17,639 nt of DNA from CAZDET01 sp964504335 (GTDB lineage Bacteria > Bacteroidota > Bacteroidia > Chitinophagales > Saprospiraceae). Position numbers and translations under genes: made by a program. Positions within the stretch are counted from its first letter, which is position 1. Each line of letters starts with the position of its first letter. The stretch is taken from contig CAZDET010000085.1 of NCBI GenBank assembly GCA_964504335.1, forward strand, positions 1-17,639. Reading direction: 5' to 3'. Under the pieces are notes generated by a model. It saw only the letters and a program-made list of their open reading frames with translations, was not told the origin of the DNA and ran no database searches. Below, piece after piece: positions 8,201 through 13,955 of this stretch.

Positions 8201-9382
8201 ACCTGGAACCTTCGTCCATCAATGATTACAACCATTGGATACAACTACGATACGGATATCCTCACCGATCGGCTCGGCCGGTACATCATCCAGGCAACAG
8301 GACAGCAAGCGACCGTTTGGTCGGTTGCCGGCGAACGATTGGGTAGCGGAAAGGTTTCCGCCAATCAGACCATGCTGAGCGAAGGACCGAACGGAATAGC
8401 CGATCTGCCCCTGGTCACGCTCATGAAACATGAATGGTACGGAGGTCATTCTCTTTCCTCCGGTAGAGATACTTCCGCAGACGGACGACTCTCAATTACT
8501 GCATCGAAATACAATTCAGAATACGACTACTTCGAATTTGGTCAAATTGCCTACATCCTCAATGCCGAAGGCGATACCCTGTTGGCGCTTTCCGGACACT
8601 CCAGGGCCATCAGTGATGTGGCAATCTCTCCCAACAACGACTACTTCCTAACCACCACCTGCCCAAAGGGAGAATCACCCGAATCGACCTTGTGGGATAG
8701 CGACGGCAACATCGTGTTCACCCTTGCTGATTTTGGAGGTAAAGCAGGTTTCCTTCCCTCTGGTGATGCCATCTTCACTTATCTGGAACAATGCTGCGCA
8801 GAATGTGATTACGGCGATGAAATCAGAGTCTGGCCAATCAATGCCCGCTACCTCATTGACCTGGCCGACCGGCACGGTGTACACCACCTGAACTTGGCGG
8901 AACGTACGCGCTACGGCATTGATACCTCTTTCCTGCCGGTCCCATCGGCCGGGCCGGTAGAAGAAAAAAAAGTTGAAGCACCATTACCCCAAGCCTATAT
9001 CACTGGCTCGGGTGTCAATGTGCGTTCCGCCCCGGAGGTTGGTCAAAACGTGGTTGGCCAATTGAATAAAGGGATCCGTGTCGATATACTAGCGGTACAA
9101 ACACCGGAGGGTTCCGGCGACCGATTCGTCACCAAGCTCCCGACCCAACTTAGGTTCGAGGATGGCAGCGAGCAGACGCTGGATGGAGGCCGCGCCATGA
9201 AGCGCTTGCGCACACTCGAAGGAGGAATGCGGTATGAAGTGCAATTGGAAGTGGAAGGTACTACCCTTACCGGTAGCGTTTCCGCTGCCGATCTGGAAGC
9301 TATGTCGGGAATACCCTGGTATCAAGTTCGAACCAACCAGCTCACCGGATGGGTGTATGGGAGCTTCGTGGAAGAGATCTAG
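5267..9382 (+). CDS. CHAT protease - nSTAND1 NTPase - TM - propeller - SH3b signalling protein
   Basis: A 1371-aa protein combining a caspase-like protease with an NTP-driven switch and a putative sensor. The CHAT domain (about 1-200) shows the catalytic pair in HYAGH (H72) and NGCST (C113). An RYLRWFHPEDAEVFFGR linker leads into an nSTAND1-type NTPase: Walker A GRSGVGKSS (278-286, K284), Walker B LTVILDQIEE (D350), the FSYRKEYLAEIE strand and a helical region to about 640. An Arg-rich stretch (RERRARRRRTRRR) sits directly before one membrane segment (about 684-705). A short coiled-coil-like helix follows, then a mostly degenerate beta-propeller with one recognisable WD repeat (GHSRAISDVAISPNND from 1110), and an SH3b domain from 1245 (SGVNVRSAPEVG) to the end. 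The ATG is preferred over TTG 5210 because the CHAT strand MKPILLFAFAND begins there. Positive charge before the span puts the protease and NTPase in the cytoplasm and the C-terminal half outside. Defence or stress-induced proteolysis is inference; the substrate is unknown. Confidence 0.9.
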   Translation: MKPILLFAFANDADRPLDSLAIERKLIQEKLLDAAVEELCEVRVIEPANIDSILEAFQKYPDRIAVFHYAGHANDYQLCLEQSDGSAEIAHAGGFAEFLALQRGLQLIFLNGCSTQAQVEDLLQARIGGVIATSKAISDKVATQFSANFYHSLGSGDGIQKAFEEAAAAVKMRVGTGEQHRGLFYDEPTEYADRFPWDFYVSDGSDIIREWNLPGASGNPLFGLPKPPQIPLPERPFRYLRWFHPEDAEVFFGRAYQIRELYDKIADPNMPFVIHLYGRSGVGKSSLLAAGLLPRLQSDHEVLYLRRSQQSGVLPVLANALQTSEEPTAIRTAWQHREQQQQKPLTVILDQIEEIYTRPLMGATNDLPDAESDELGALLEVVLQLQAPGTAIQGKLIFSYRKEYLAEIENRFLQARIAYDKLFLENLRHNDILAAISGLTKSPRTRDKYHLEIEPGLPTIITDDLLEDRDSPIAPVLQILLSKMWDETPLQNGARTFTTDTYQQLKREGLLLGDFLDQKLDELREWNAQVVDSGLVLGLLLFHTTPKGTAARRGLDEIEARYPQHSALLPSLLTELKNRYLLVEVSNSKNGGGRALSLAHDTLAPLLREMSLTSDYPGQKAHRILTNKIADWKAGDIGNALDSIDLAAVEEGQWGMRAWTKEEQQLVEASRERRARRRRTRRRVIAGGIGMLVLIIGASIVAWIFQGMAKREAANAALQAERAEKQALLATSNSLSATSILEKETSPTTAFRLAEYALAYDSTNARAYSALLQAYYQSPYFFDGQWYASPFFLEASRESVPALYPYSEYVLYPTKPGADYEASYQEVQALQTRLNALFGDNGPAAETEFVYIEKAVFSPSKKYVLLAFESQSDFSVPSVEVWPINGNEPIYKAFLSYSQMDQDYFTTANFSFDDRYVAVPQENRVVLIDLEQYNSRFAPEQQAEASVQFGSSTAEVLQTYFSREDYLISSVDARGETHTWNLRPSMITTIGYNYDTDILTDRLGRYIIQATGQQATVWSVAGERLGSGKVSANQTMLSEGPNGIADLPLVTLMKHEWYGGHSLSSGRDTSADGRLSITASKYNSEYDYFEFGQIAYILNAEGDTLLALSGHSRAISDVAISPNNDYFLTTTCPKGESPESTLWDSDGNIVFTLADFGGKAGFLPSGDAIFTYLEQCCAECDYGDEIRVWPINARYLIDLADRHGVHHLNLAERTRYGIDTSFLPVPSAGPVEEKKVEAPLPQAYITGSGVNVRSAPEVGQNVVGQLNKGIRVDILAVQTPEGSGDRFVTKLPTQLRFEDGSEQTLDGGRAMKRLRTLEGGMRYEVQLEVEGTTLTGSVSAADLEAMSGIPWYQVRTNQLTGWVYGSFVEEI

Positions 9383-9386
9383 TACG

Positions 9387-9884
9387 CTACACTGCCAAAT
9401 CTAAAATGTAAAACCGGTCGCAGCTCACGTGTCCCGTGGCCCCAAGCTGATCGGGTACCTGGTGGAATCCGAATTTGGCGTAGAGCTGATTGGCCGCCAC
9501 CATGCGTTCGACTGTTTCGAGGTACATGCGGCGGTACTTCAGTTTTCGCGCAGTGTGGATGCAGTGCTCCAGTAGGCGCCTCCCCCACCCCAGGCCACGC
9601 GCTTCGGGCAGGAAGTACATCTTCTGCAATTCGCAATCGGACAGAGATCCACCCACCAGCGGGGCCACGCCGGCGCATCCGACCACTCCCACCGGACCGT
9701 CCAGCACGTAGAAGACTTTGCGATCGGCTCGAAAGGCCTTGGACATATAGTCCACTTCAGGATCTTCAATCGAATAACCGTGCCCCACGCAGCCAAACTC
9801 CGTCATTACCGTACGAATGATGTGCGCTACCCGTTCGTCATCCGCAGGCGCGATCGGGCGAATCTGCAAGGAAGTGCTCTCCAT
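9387..9884 (-). CDS. GNAT family N-acetyltransferase
   Basis: A 165-aa acetyl-CoA-dependent N-acetyltransferase of unknown substrate. The GNAT fold is seen in LQIRPIAPADDERVAHIIR at the N-terminus, GVVGCAGVAPL (strand 4 region), LQKMYFLPEARGLGWGRRLL with the acetyl-CoA-binding R/Q-xx-G-x-G/A loop (96-105), and the typical closing ANQLYAKFGF at 131-140. An upstream ATG at 9968 would add 28 residues overlapping the UbiA-like gene and lacking GNAT character, so ATG 9884 is chosen. It lies 20 bp after the stop of the UbiA-like gene and is likely cotranscribed with it. Its stop is only 4 bp from the stop of the convergent CHAT-STAND gene, with no obvious hairpin between them. Confidence 0.9.
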   Translation of the reverse strand: MESTSLQIRPIAPADDERVAHIIRTVMTEFGCVGHGYSIEDPEVDYMSKAFRADRKVFYVLDGPVGVVGCAGVAPLVGGSLSDCELQKMYFLPEARGLGWGRRLLEHCIHTARKLKYRRMYLETVERMVAANQLYAKFGFHQVPDQLGATGHVSCDRFYILDLAV

Positions 9885-9904
9885 ATTTAGGTTTCTTGGA
9901 GGTG

Positions 9905-10765
9905 CTATGCTAGCATTTCTAAGATGTAAAATAGACAAAACTGTAAAATCATGATGCCGTCTACCCAACCCGTGAAGTAATAATCCGAGCGCTCGGGGCG
10001 AGCGCCGTACACCAACAAGGCCATTCCCAATCCGCTAAAGATAACGGCCAGGAGCACGCTAAGCGGATAAATGTGAAGATAATAAGCCACAGCGCTGCAC
10101 GAAGCCATCAAGACTAAAGCAGCATACGCCAGCCATTTAGAACCCACCATCCCTATCTTTCCTGGAAGCGTGCGCACAGCAGCACGTCGATCGATTCCCA
10201 CATCCCGAATATCGAAGGTAAGCCCGTTGGCAAAGATGAAGAAAAACCGCTCGCCCGCCAGCAAACCCACCTTCAAAGAGACAGACAGGGGCACTTCCAC
10301 TGCCGGTACTATCACCGTTAGCCAGGCCCACACCAACGCAAGCACAAATACTTTTAGGTAGGAAAGATCGCGCAGACGAGCGCCCCCAAAGACGGGAAGC
10401 ACGTAGAGTGCGCTAAGCAAACAGGGGATGATCAAGGTGCGTCTGACGGGGAGAGATAGCTGCCCCCAAATTAGCAAACAGCCCGCTCCGGCACCGACGA
10501 CCATCAACCAATTGAGCCATCGCAATTTATACACCCGGCGATAGCGTCCGAGCTGAAGAAGATTGTCGACTATCCGAAGGGCTAAAAGGCGGTGTAAGGC
10601 ATACAGGCCGAGCGTACCACAAAACAAAAAAGCACTGAAGGCATCCGGTTTGAGAGTGCCCGAAAGCAGGTAATTGCTCTGTGTGTACAAGGCTACCGCA
10701 CCTAGTGCAATCCAAAGGTGGCCGTACAACAGCACGTCCACCACTCCGCGTAGCAGCTGCGGCAT
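9905..10765 (-). CDS. UbiA-like integral membrane prenyltransferase family protein
   Basis: A 286-aa polytopic membrane protein with about eight hydrophobic segments. The block FDIRDVGIDRRAAVRTLPGK (184-203) carries D185, D188 and D192 and resembles the second Asp-rich motif of UbiA-type aromatic prenyltransferases, which bind Mg2+-diphosphate and join isoprenoid chains to acceptors. The first motif (N/D-x-x-x-D) expected after TM2 is replaced by YALHRLLALRIVD (55-67). It is therefore a divergent UbiA member or an enzyme with altered substrate use. It starts 3 bp after the stop of the M42 peptidase gene, so the two are translated from one message. No quinone or heme-pathway gene is adjacent. 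Superfamily membership is likely; the reaction is unknown. Confidence 0.75.
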   Translation of the reverse strand: MPQLLRGVVDVLLYGHLWIALGAVALYTQSNYLLSGTLKPDAFSAFLFCGTLGLYALHRLLALRIVDNLLQLGRYRRVYKLRWLNWLMVVGAGAGCLLIWGQLSLPVRRTLIIPCLLSALYVLPVFGGARLRDLSYLKVFVLALVWAWLTVIVPAVEVPLSVSLKVGLLAGERFFFIFANGLTFDIRDVGIDRRAAVRTLPGKIGMVGSKWLAYAALVLMASCSAVAYYLHIYPLSVLLAVIFSGLGMALLVYGARPERSDYYFTGWVDGIMILQFCLFYILEMLA

Positions 10766-10768
10766 TCC

Positions 10769-11848
10769 TCAGAAATACTTGAAATCGTGCTGATCGGTAA
10801 TTTTCAGCAGGGTTTCGTAAATGAGCCGAATGACGGAATTGACATCCTCTTTATGGGCCATCTCCACAGTGGTATGCATGTAGCGCAGCGGCAGGCTGAT
10901 CAGGGCGGAAGCCACGCCCCCGTTGGAATAGGCGAAGGCGTCGGTATCCGTCCCGGTGCGCCGCGAAGCGGCTTCCCGTTGAACGGGAATGTCGTTTTCC
11001 TCAGCCACATCGAGAATGAGGTTGAGCAACTTGTTGTGCACGGCCGGTGCGTAGGTGATGCTCGGCCCCTTGCCGGCCTTCACGTCGCCCATGCGCTTTT
11101 TCTCGATGAGCGGCGTGCTCGTATCGTGCGTCACATCGGTGACGATAGCTACATTCGGACGGATCGTTTCGGCAATCATCTCGGCTCCGCGCAGGCCAAC
11201 TTCTTCCTGCACCGAATTAACGATGTACAGGGAATACGGAAGCTGGATTTTATTTTCTTTCAAAAGCCGCGCTACCTCGGCAATGCAAAAACCGCCCATG
11301 CGATTGTCGAGGGCCCGCCCTACGTAGTAACGATCGTTGAGGACCTCCAACTCATCGGGGTAGGTAATGACACATCCCACGTGAATACCCATTTCCAGTA
11401 CTTCTTCTTTATTGTGCGCCCCTACATCAATGAAGATATTCTCGACCTTGGGCTGCAACTTGGCGTTTTCTCCGTGGCGGGTATGGATAGCCGGCCAGCC
11501 AAAAACCCCGTGCACAATCCCTTTTTTGGTGTGAATATGCACCCGCTTCGAAGGAGCAATGAGGTGATCGGAGCCTCCATTGCGGATCACGTACAGAAAC
11601 CCATCATCGGTGATGTAGTGTACAAACCAACTGATTTCATCGGCGTGCCCCTCGATGACCACCCGGTAGTCCTTCCCGGGATTGATAATCCCGTAGAGCG
11701 TCCCGTAGGTGTCTAGATGGTATTCATCGATATACGGCTGGATGTAAGAAAGCCAGAGCTGCTGCCCCGAAGATTCGAAGCCGGTTGGAGAAGCGTTGTT
11801 CAGATACTGGTGGAGAAAGGCCTCCGACTGGGCGTTGATAATGGCCAT
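10769..11848 (-). CDS. M42 family metallopeptidase (aminopeptidase/endoglucanase-like)
   Basis: A 359-aa cytoplasmic di-zinc aminopeptidase of the M42 (PepA/TET, FrvX/YsdC) type, which trims peptides from the N-terminus, often as a dodecamer. The ligand set is complete: H68 and D70 in EGHADEIS, D181 in GRALDNRMGG, catalytic E215 and metal E216 in SVQEEVGLRG, D238 in VTDVTHD, and H325 in MHTTVEM. The length is normal for the family. The open frame continues to 11917, but that extension would run through an 8-nt repeat into the end of pyrE, so ATG 11848 (MAIINAQSEAF) is chosen. It lies 52 bp downstream of pyrE and 3 bp before the UbiA-like gene. Old 'cellulase M' labels for this family are misleading. 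Confidence 0.93.
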   Translation of the reverse strand: MAIINAQSEAFLHQYLNNASPTGFESSGQQLWLSYIQPYIDEYHLDTYGTLYGIINPGKDYRVVIEGHADEISWFVHYITDDGFLYVIRNGGSDHLIAPSKRVHIHTKKGIVHGVFGWPAIHTRHGENAKLQPKVENIFIDVGAHNKEEVLEMGIHVGCVITYPDELEVLNDRYYVGRALDNRMGGFCIAEVARLLKENKIQLPYSLYIVNSVQEEVGLRGAEMIAETIRPNVAIVTDVTHDTSTPLIEKKRMGDVKAGKGPSITYAPAVHNKLLNLILDVAEENDIPVQREAASRRTGTDTDAFAYSNGGVASALISLPLRYMHTTVEMAHKEDVNSVIRLIYETLLKITDQHDFKYF

Positions 11849-11875
11849 GTTACGTATGAAAGGGTGTGAGATGAC

Positions 11876-11899
11876 AAATAAAAGGCTAAAAGGTAAAAA
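11876..11899 (-). repeat. Three 8-nt tandem units directly after the pyrE stop
   Basis: On the plus strand the units are AAATAAAA, GGCTAAAA and GGTAAAAA (11876-11899). In pyrE orientation this reads as TTTTTACC, TTTTAGCC, TTTTATTT starting 1 nt after the stop. The 8-nt period matches tandem repeats after two other genes in this window although the unit sequence differs. Confidence 0.6.
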
Positions 11900-11900
11900 A

Positions 11901-12536
11901 TCAGGAATGGTTCGCACTCCACGCCTGTGGATTTTCTCGCCATTCGCGCAAAAGGGCTACTTCCGCATCCGAAATGTAGCCCGATTGCCGGGCCTCTTCG
12001 ACGAGCACTTCGTAATCCGTCAGCACGCTAAGGGGGCAATCGGCTTCCCGGAAGGCCCTTGCCGCCTGCTCAAACCCGTAGGTAAAAATAGCCACTACGC
12101 CTGCTACCGCGGCTCCGGTTTCCCGAATGGCTTCTACGGCGGCTAAGCTACTGCCACCGGTCGAAATCAGATCCTCCACCACTACATACCGTCCGGCAGT
12201 GTCCAATCGCCCCTCAATCTGATTTTGGCGGCCGTGTGCCTTCGCCTTGGAGCGCACGTAGATGAAGGGAAGGTCCAAACGGTCGGCCAGTAATGCTCCG
12301 TGGGCAATTCCGGCAGTAGCGACCCCCGCTACTCCTGCGATCGATTCCAGCGCGAGTGCTTTTTCCTGCAACCCCTCGACGATCTGCCGCCGAACGTCGG
12401 GATAAGACAATAAAATCCGATTGTCGCAATAAATGGGTGAGCGGAGGCCCGAGGCCCAGGTAAATGGTTCCGTCGGCTGTAATTTTACCGCTTCAAACTC
12501 CAGCAGCTTCCCGGCAATGACTCCGGCAGTATTCAT
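11901..12536 (-). CDS. pyrE: Orotate phosphoribosyltransferase
   Basis: Converts orotate and PRPP to orotidine 5'-monophosphate in de novo pyrimidine synthesis, in the cytosol. The 211-aa sequence shows the family landmarks: FTWASGLRSPIYCDNR near the N-terminus (26-40), the flexible catalytic loop RSKAKAHGRQNQIEG (95-109), and the PRPP-binding motif YVVVEDLISTGGSS (117-130). Length and start (ATG 12536) are normal. It is first in a minus-strand run with the M42 peptidase, UbiA-like and GNAT genes, and diverges from the Nudix gene across 39 bp. The neighbours are not pyrimidine genes, so the clustering is probably incidental. Confidence 0.97.
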   Translation of the reverse strand: MNTAGVIAGKLLEFEAVKLQPTEPFTWASGLRSPIYCDNRILLSYPDVRRQIVEGLQEKALALESIAGVAGVATAGIAHGALLADRLDLPFIYVRSKAKAHGRQNQIEGRLDTAGRYVVVEDLISTGGSSLAAVEAIRETGAAVAGVVAIFTYGFEQAARAFREADCPLSVLTDYEVLVEEARQSGYISDAEVALLREWRENPQAWSANHS

Positions 12537-12575
12537 GGGAGTGAAAATTTTCAGTAGATCTACTATTTTGCCGAA
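12537..12575. promoter_or_regulatory. Divergent promoter region between pyrE and the Nudix gene
   Basis: Only 39 bp separate the two start codons, so at least one promoter must overlap the opposite coding region. On the minus strand TACATTTC (12573-12580), near the TAnnTTTG consensus, lies 37 nt upstream of pyrE and overlaps the Nudix start. For the Nudix gene a degenerate TACTATTTTG (12561-12570) ends 5 nt before the ATG. Both are weak motif matches. Confidence 0.3.
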
Positions 12576-13217
12576 ATGTACAAAATCTACATCAACGATC
12601 GACCATTAGTCCTGGATAGCACGAATAGTCGGGAAAAGTATATGAATACTTCCGATGGGCGCTTGGTGTCCCGCTACAGCGGAAAAGTAAAAACGCTGCT
12701 GCACTATGCCGACCTGTTGGAAAAGGAATCACCCCGGGTCACGTCCGTTGTGTTGTACGCCGAAGATCTCGATAATCTTTGGAAGGATTTCCAATCGCAT
12801 TACCAACTCCTTGAGGCGGCCGGTGGCCTGGTCCGGCAACCCGATGGGCGCTGGCTGCTCATATTCCGGCGCGGACACTGGGATCTTCCCAAAGGGAAAG
12901 TAGATCCGGGCGAAGAACTCGCCGAAGCGGCCCTTCGCGAAGTGCGGGAAGAAACCGGGTTGGAAGAAGTGCACCTGATTGCACCATTGACAAAAACTTT
13001 CCATACCTATCGAAGTAGGGAAGGCCGCCGCATTCTCAAACCGACTCACTGGTACCTAATGGAAAGCAGCCAGCAGAAGCTGATCGCTCAAACCGAGGAA
13101 GACATCGAACAAGCGGTTTGGGTGACACCCGAGGAAGCGTTAAATTCGTGTTCGCCAAAATATTCGAACATCCGTGATGTTTTAAATCTGGCTGTCGAGT
13201 CCAAAAAAAGCCAGTGA
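12576..13217 (+). CDS. Nudix hydrolase domain protein
   Basis: A 213-aa enzyme that hydrolyses a nucleoside diphosphate linked to another group; the substrate is not predictable. A perfect Nudix box GX5EX7REUXEEXGU starts at G107, with E113, R121, E122, E125, E126 and G128 in place. It sits in the common context AAGGLVRQPDGRWLLIFRRGHWDLPKGK. About 80 residues precede the Nudix fold (MYKIYINDRPLVL..., LLHYADLLEK, VVLYAEDLDNLWKDF). This looks like a small separate N-terminal domain, which may be shared by Bacteroidota homologues. ATG 12576 is the only sensible start. The gene is transcribed away from pyrE and ends 3 bp before a possible terminator hairpin. Confidence 0.93.
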   Translation: MYKIYINDRPLVLDSTNSREKYMNTSDGRLVSRYSGKVKTLLHYADLLEKESPRVTSVVLYAEDLDNLWKDFQSHYQLLEAAGGLVRQPDGRWLLIFRRGHWDLPKGKVDPGEELAEAALREVREETGLEEVHLIAPLTKTFHTYRSREGRRILKPTHWYLMESSQQKLIAQTEEDIEQAVWVTPEEALNSCSPKYSNIRDVLNLAVESKKSQ

Positions 13218-13220
13218 TAG

Positions 13221-13244
13221 CGCAACGAATTAATTTGCGTTGCG
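13221..13244 (+). terminator. Candidate terminator hairpin after the Nudix gene
   Basis: CGCAACG (13221-13227) pairs with CGTTGCG (13238-13244): a 7-bp stem with a 10-nt loop, followed by TTTAGCGGTTT. It starts 3 bp after the Nudix stop. The T-tract is short, so termination may be weak. Confidence 0.45.
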
Positions 13245-13484
13245 TTTAGCGGTTTATATATCTTCCTATCCCAATTGCCTGTGGCAATACCGACGACGCA
13301 AATTTTACCCTCCCTTGCACAATACGTCGGTGGGTGGTACCCGTTGTTATGTATCGCATGTAAAATTGGCACCCTACCACTCTTCTACTCTTTCGCTAAA
13401 TCAATCCACCGGCCATCTATGACCTCCTGTTAACACTAGCTGGTTTGTTCTTTTTTGAAAATCCAAGACTCAAAACGCTTCTAG
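13245..13484. other. Non-coding stretch with several small dyads
   Basis: No convincing gene is seen. The stretch contains ATTGCC-TGT-GGCAAT (13274-13288), ACCGACG/CGTCGGT (13289-13295 with 13325-13331), and AATTTTAC/GTAAAATT (13301-13308 with 13360-13367). CCAATT at 13271-13276 can also pair with AATTGG at 13364-13369, enclosing the others. This would allow a folded RNA or a regulatory region upstream of the small secreted-protein gene. Short dyads also arise by chance in this length. Confidence 0.3.
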
Positions 13485-13862
13485 ATGTATCGTTTGCTAT
13501 TCGTCCTCTTTTTGCTTGGCACCATGGACCTCTCCGCTCAGTCAGTCCTTGTAAGTGCCTCCCCCTCCACGGCTTCTGCTACTACGGTAGCTACTACTAC
13601 TGATGAAGTGGTCGAAGATTGGCCTATCTTTCTCGATACCGAAAACCGGGTATACTTCATCGATTTTGCCTCGTTCACCGTCAACTTCGAGCGGATCATC
13701 GTCCGTAACGCCCTAGACAATGTCGTTCTCGAAGACCTGGTATCCGACCTCCCCGTCGACACCATCTACGAAATCGATTTTGCCGAACTTCCCGACGGTC
13801 AGTATAGTATCGAATTGGAATCAGTGGCAGGACTATATCTCAAAGAGGTGACCATTGAGTGA
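13485..13862 (+). CDS. Small secreted beta-sandwich protein, DUF3244-like
   Basis: A 125-aa protein with a signal peptide (MYRLLFVLFLLGTMDLSA-Q, cleavage near residue 18), a Ser/Thr/Ala-rich linker (about 25-40), and a single beta-rich domain (about 46-125). The pattern VNFERIIVRNALDNVV, then YEIDFAELPDGQYSIELES and a closing LKEVTIE, resembles both DUF3244 proteins of Bacteroidetes and the T9SS type A sorting domain, in which a G-x-Y turn follows an I-D-L/F strand. Here nothing precedes the domain except the short linker, so it is not a sorting tail on a cargo. It probably acts in the periplasm or outside; its function is unknown. It is monocistronic as far as can be seen and converges on the oligopeptidase gene. 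Confidence 0.75.
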   Translation: MYRLLFVLFLLGTMDLSAQSVLVSASPSTASATTVATTTDEVVEDWPIFLDTENRVYFIDFASFTVNFERIIVRNALDNVVLEDLVSDLPVDTIYEIDFAELPDGQYSIELESVAGLYLKEVTIE

Positions 13863-13883
13863 TGTGCTGATGCTATAAAGATA

Positions 13884-13914
13884 CACGCCAGTCGACTTTC
13901 AGCCGCCTGGCGTG
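13884..13914. terminator. Bidirectional terminator-like hairpin between convergent genes
   Basis: CACGCCAG (13884-13891) pairs with CTGGCGTG (13907-13914): an 8-bp GC-rich stem with a 15-nt loop. It lies between the stop at 13862 (+) and the stop at 13956 (-), where a terminator serving both genes is expected. Neither side has a strong U-tract. Confidence 0.5.
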
Positions 13915-13929
13915 CACCATGTCTTTACT

Positions 13930-13953
13930 AAAGTACCAAAAGACCAAAGTACC
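13930..13953 (-). repeat. Three 8-nt tandem units directly after the oligopeptidase stop
   Basis: AAAGTACC, AAAAGACC and AAAGTACC run in exact 8-nt phase on the plus strand (13930-13953), 2 bp from the stop codon of the minus-strand oligopeptidase gene. In gene orientation this is GGTACTTT, GGTCTTTT, GGTACTTT, giving a T-rich 3' end. Confidence 0.65.
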
Positions 13954-13955
13954 AA

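Noticed and set aside
9885..9968. N-terminal extension of the GNAT protein
   Set aside because: It overlaps the end of the UbiA-like gene and lacks GNAT features.
10787..11716. A 309-aa open frame on the plus strand opposite the M42 peptidase gene
   Set aside because: It is fully antisense to a gene with a complete set of M42 metal ligands, shows no recognisable domain, and is explained by codon bias of the real gene.
11849..11917. N-terminal extension of the M42 peptidase
   Set aside because: It would read through the 8-nt repeat and into the pyrE coding end; the conserved family start fits ATG 11848.
5267..12536. A defence island around the CHAT-STAND gene
   Set aside because: The neighbours are a PPTase, GNAT, UbiA-like, M42 and pyrE genes; no nuclease, restriction system, toxin, reverse transcriptase, integrase or cyclase is present, so only the single gene can be proposed.
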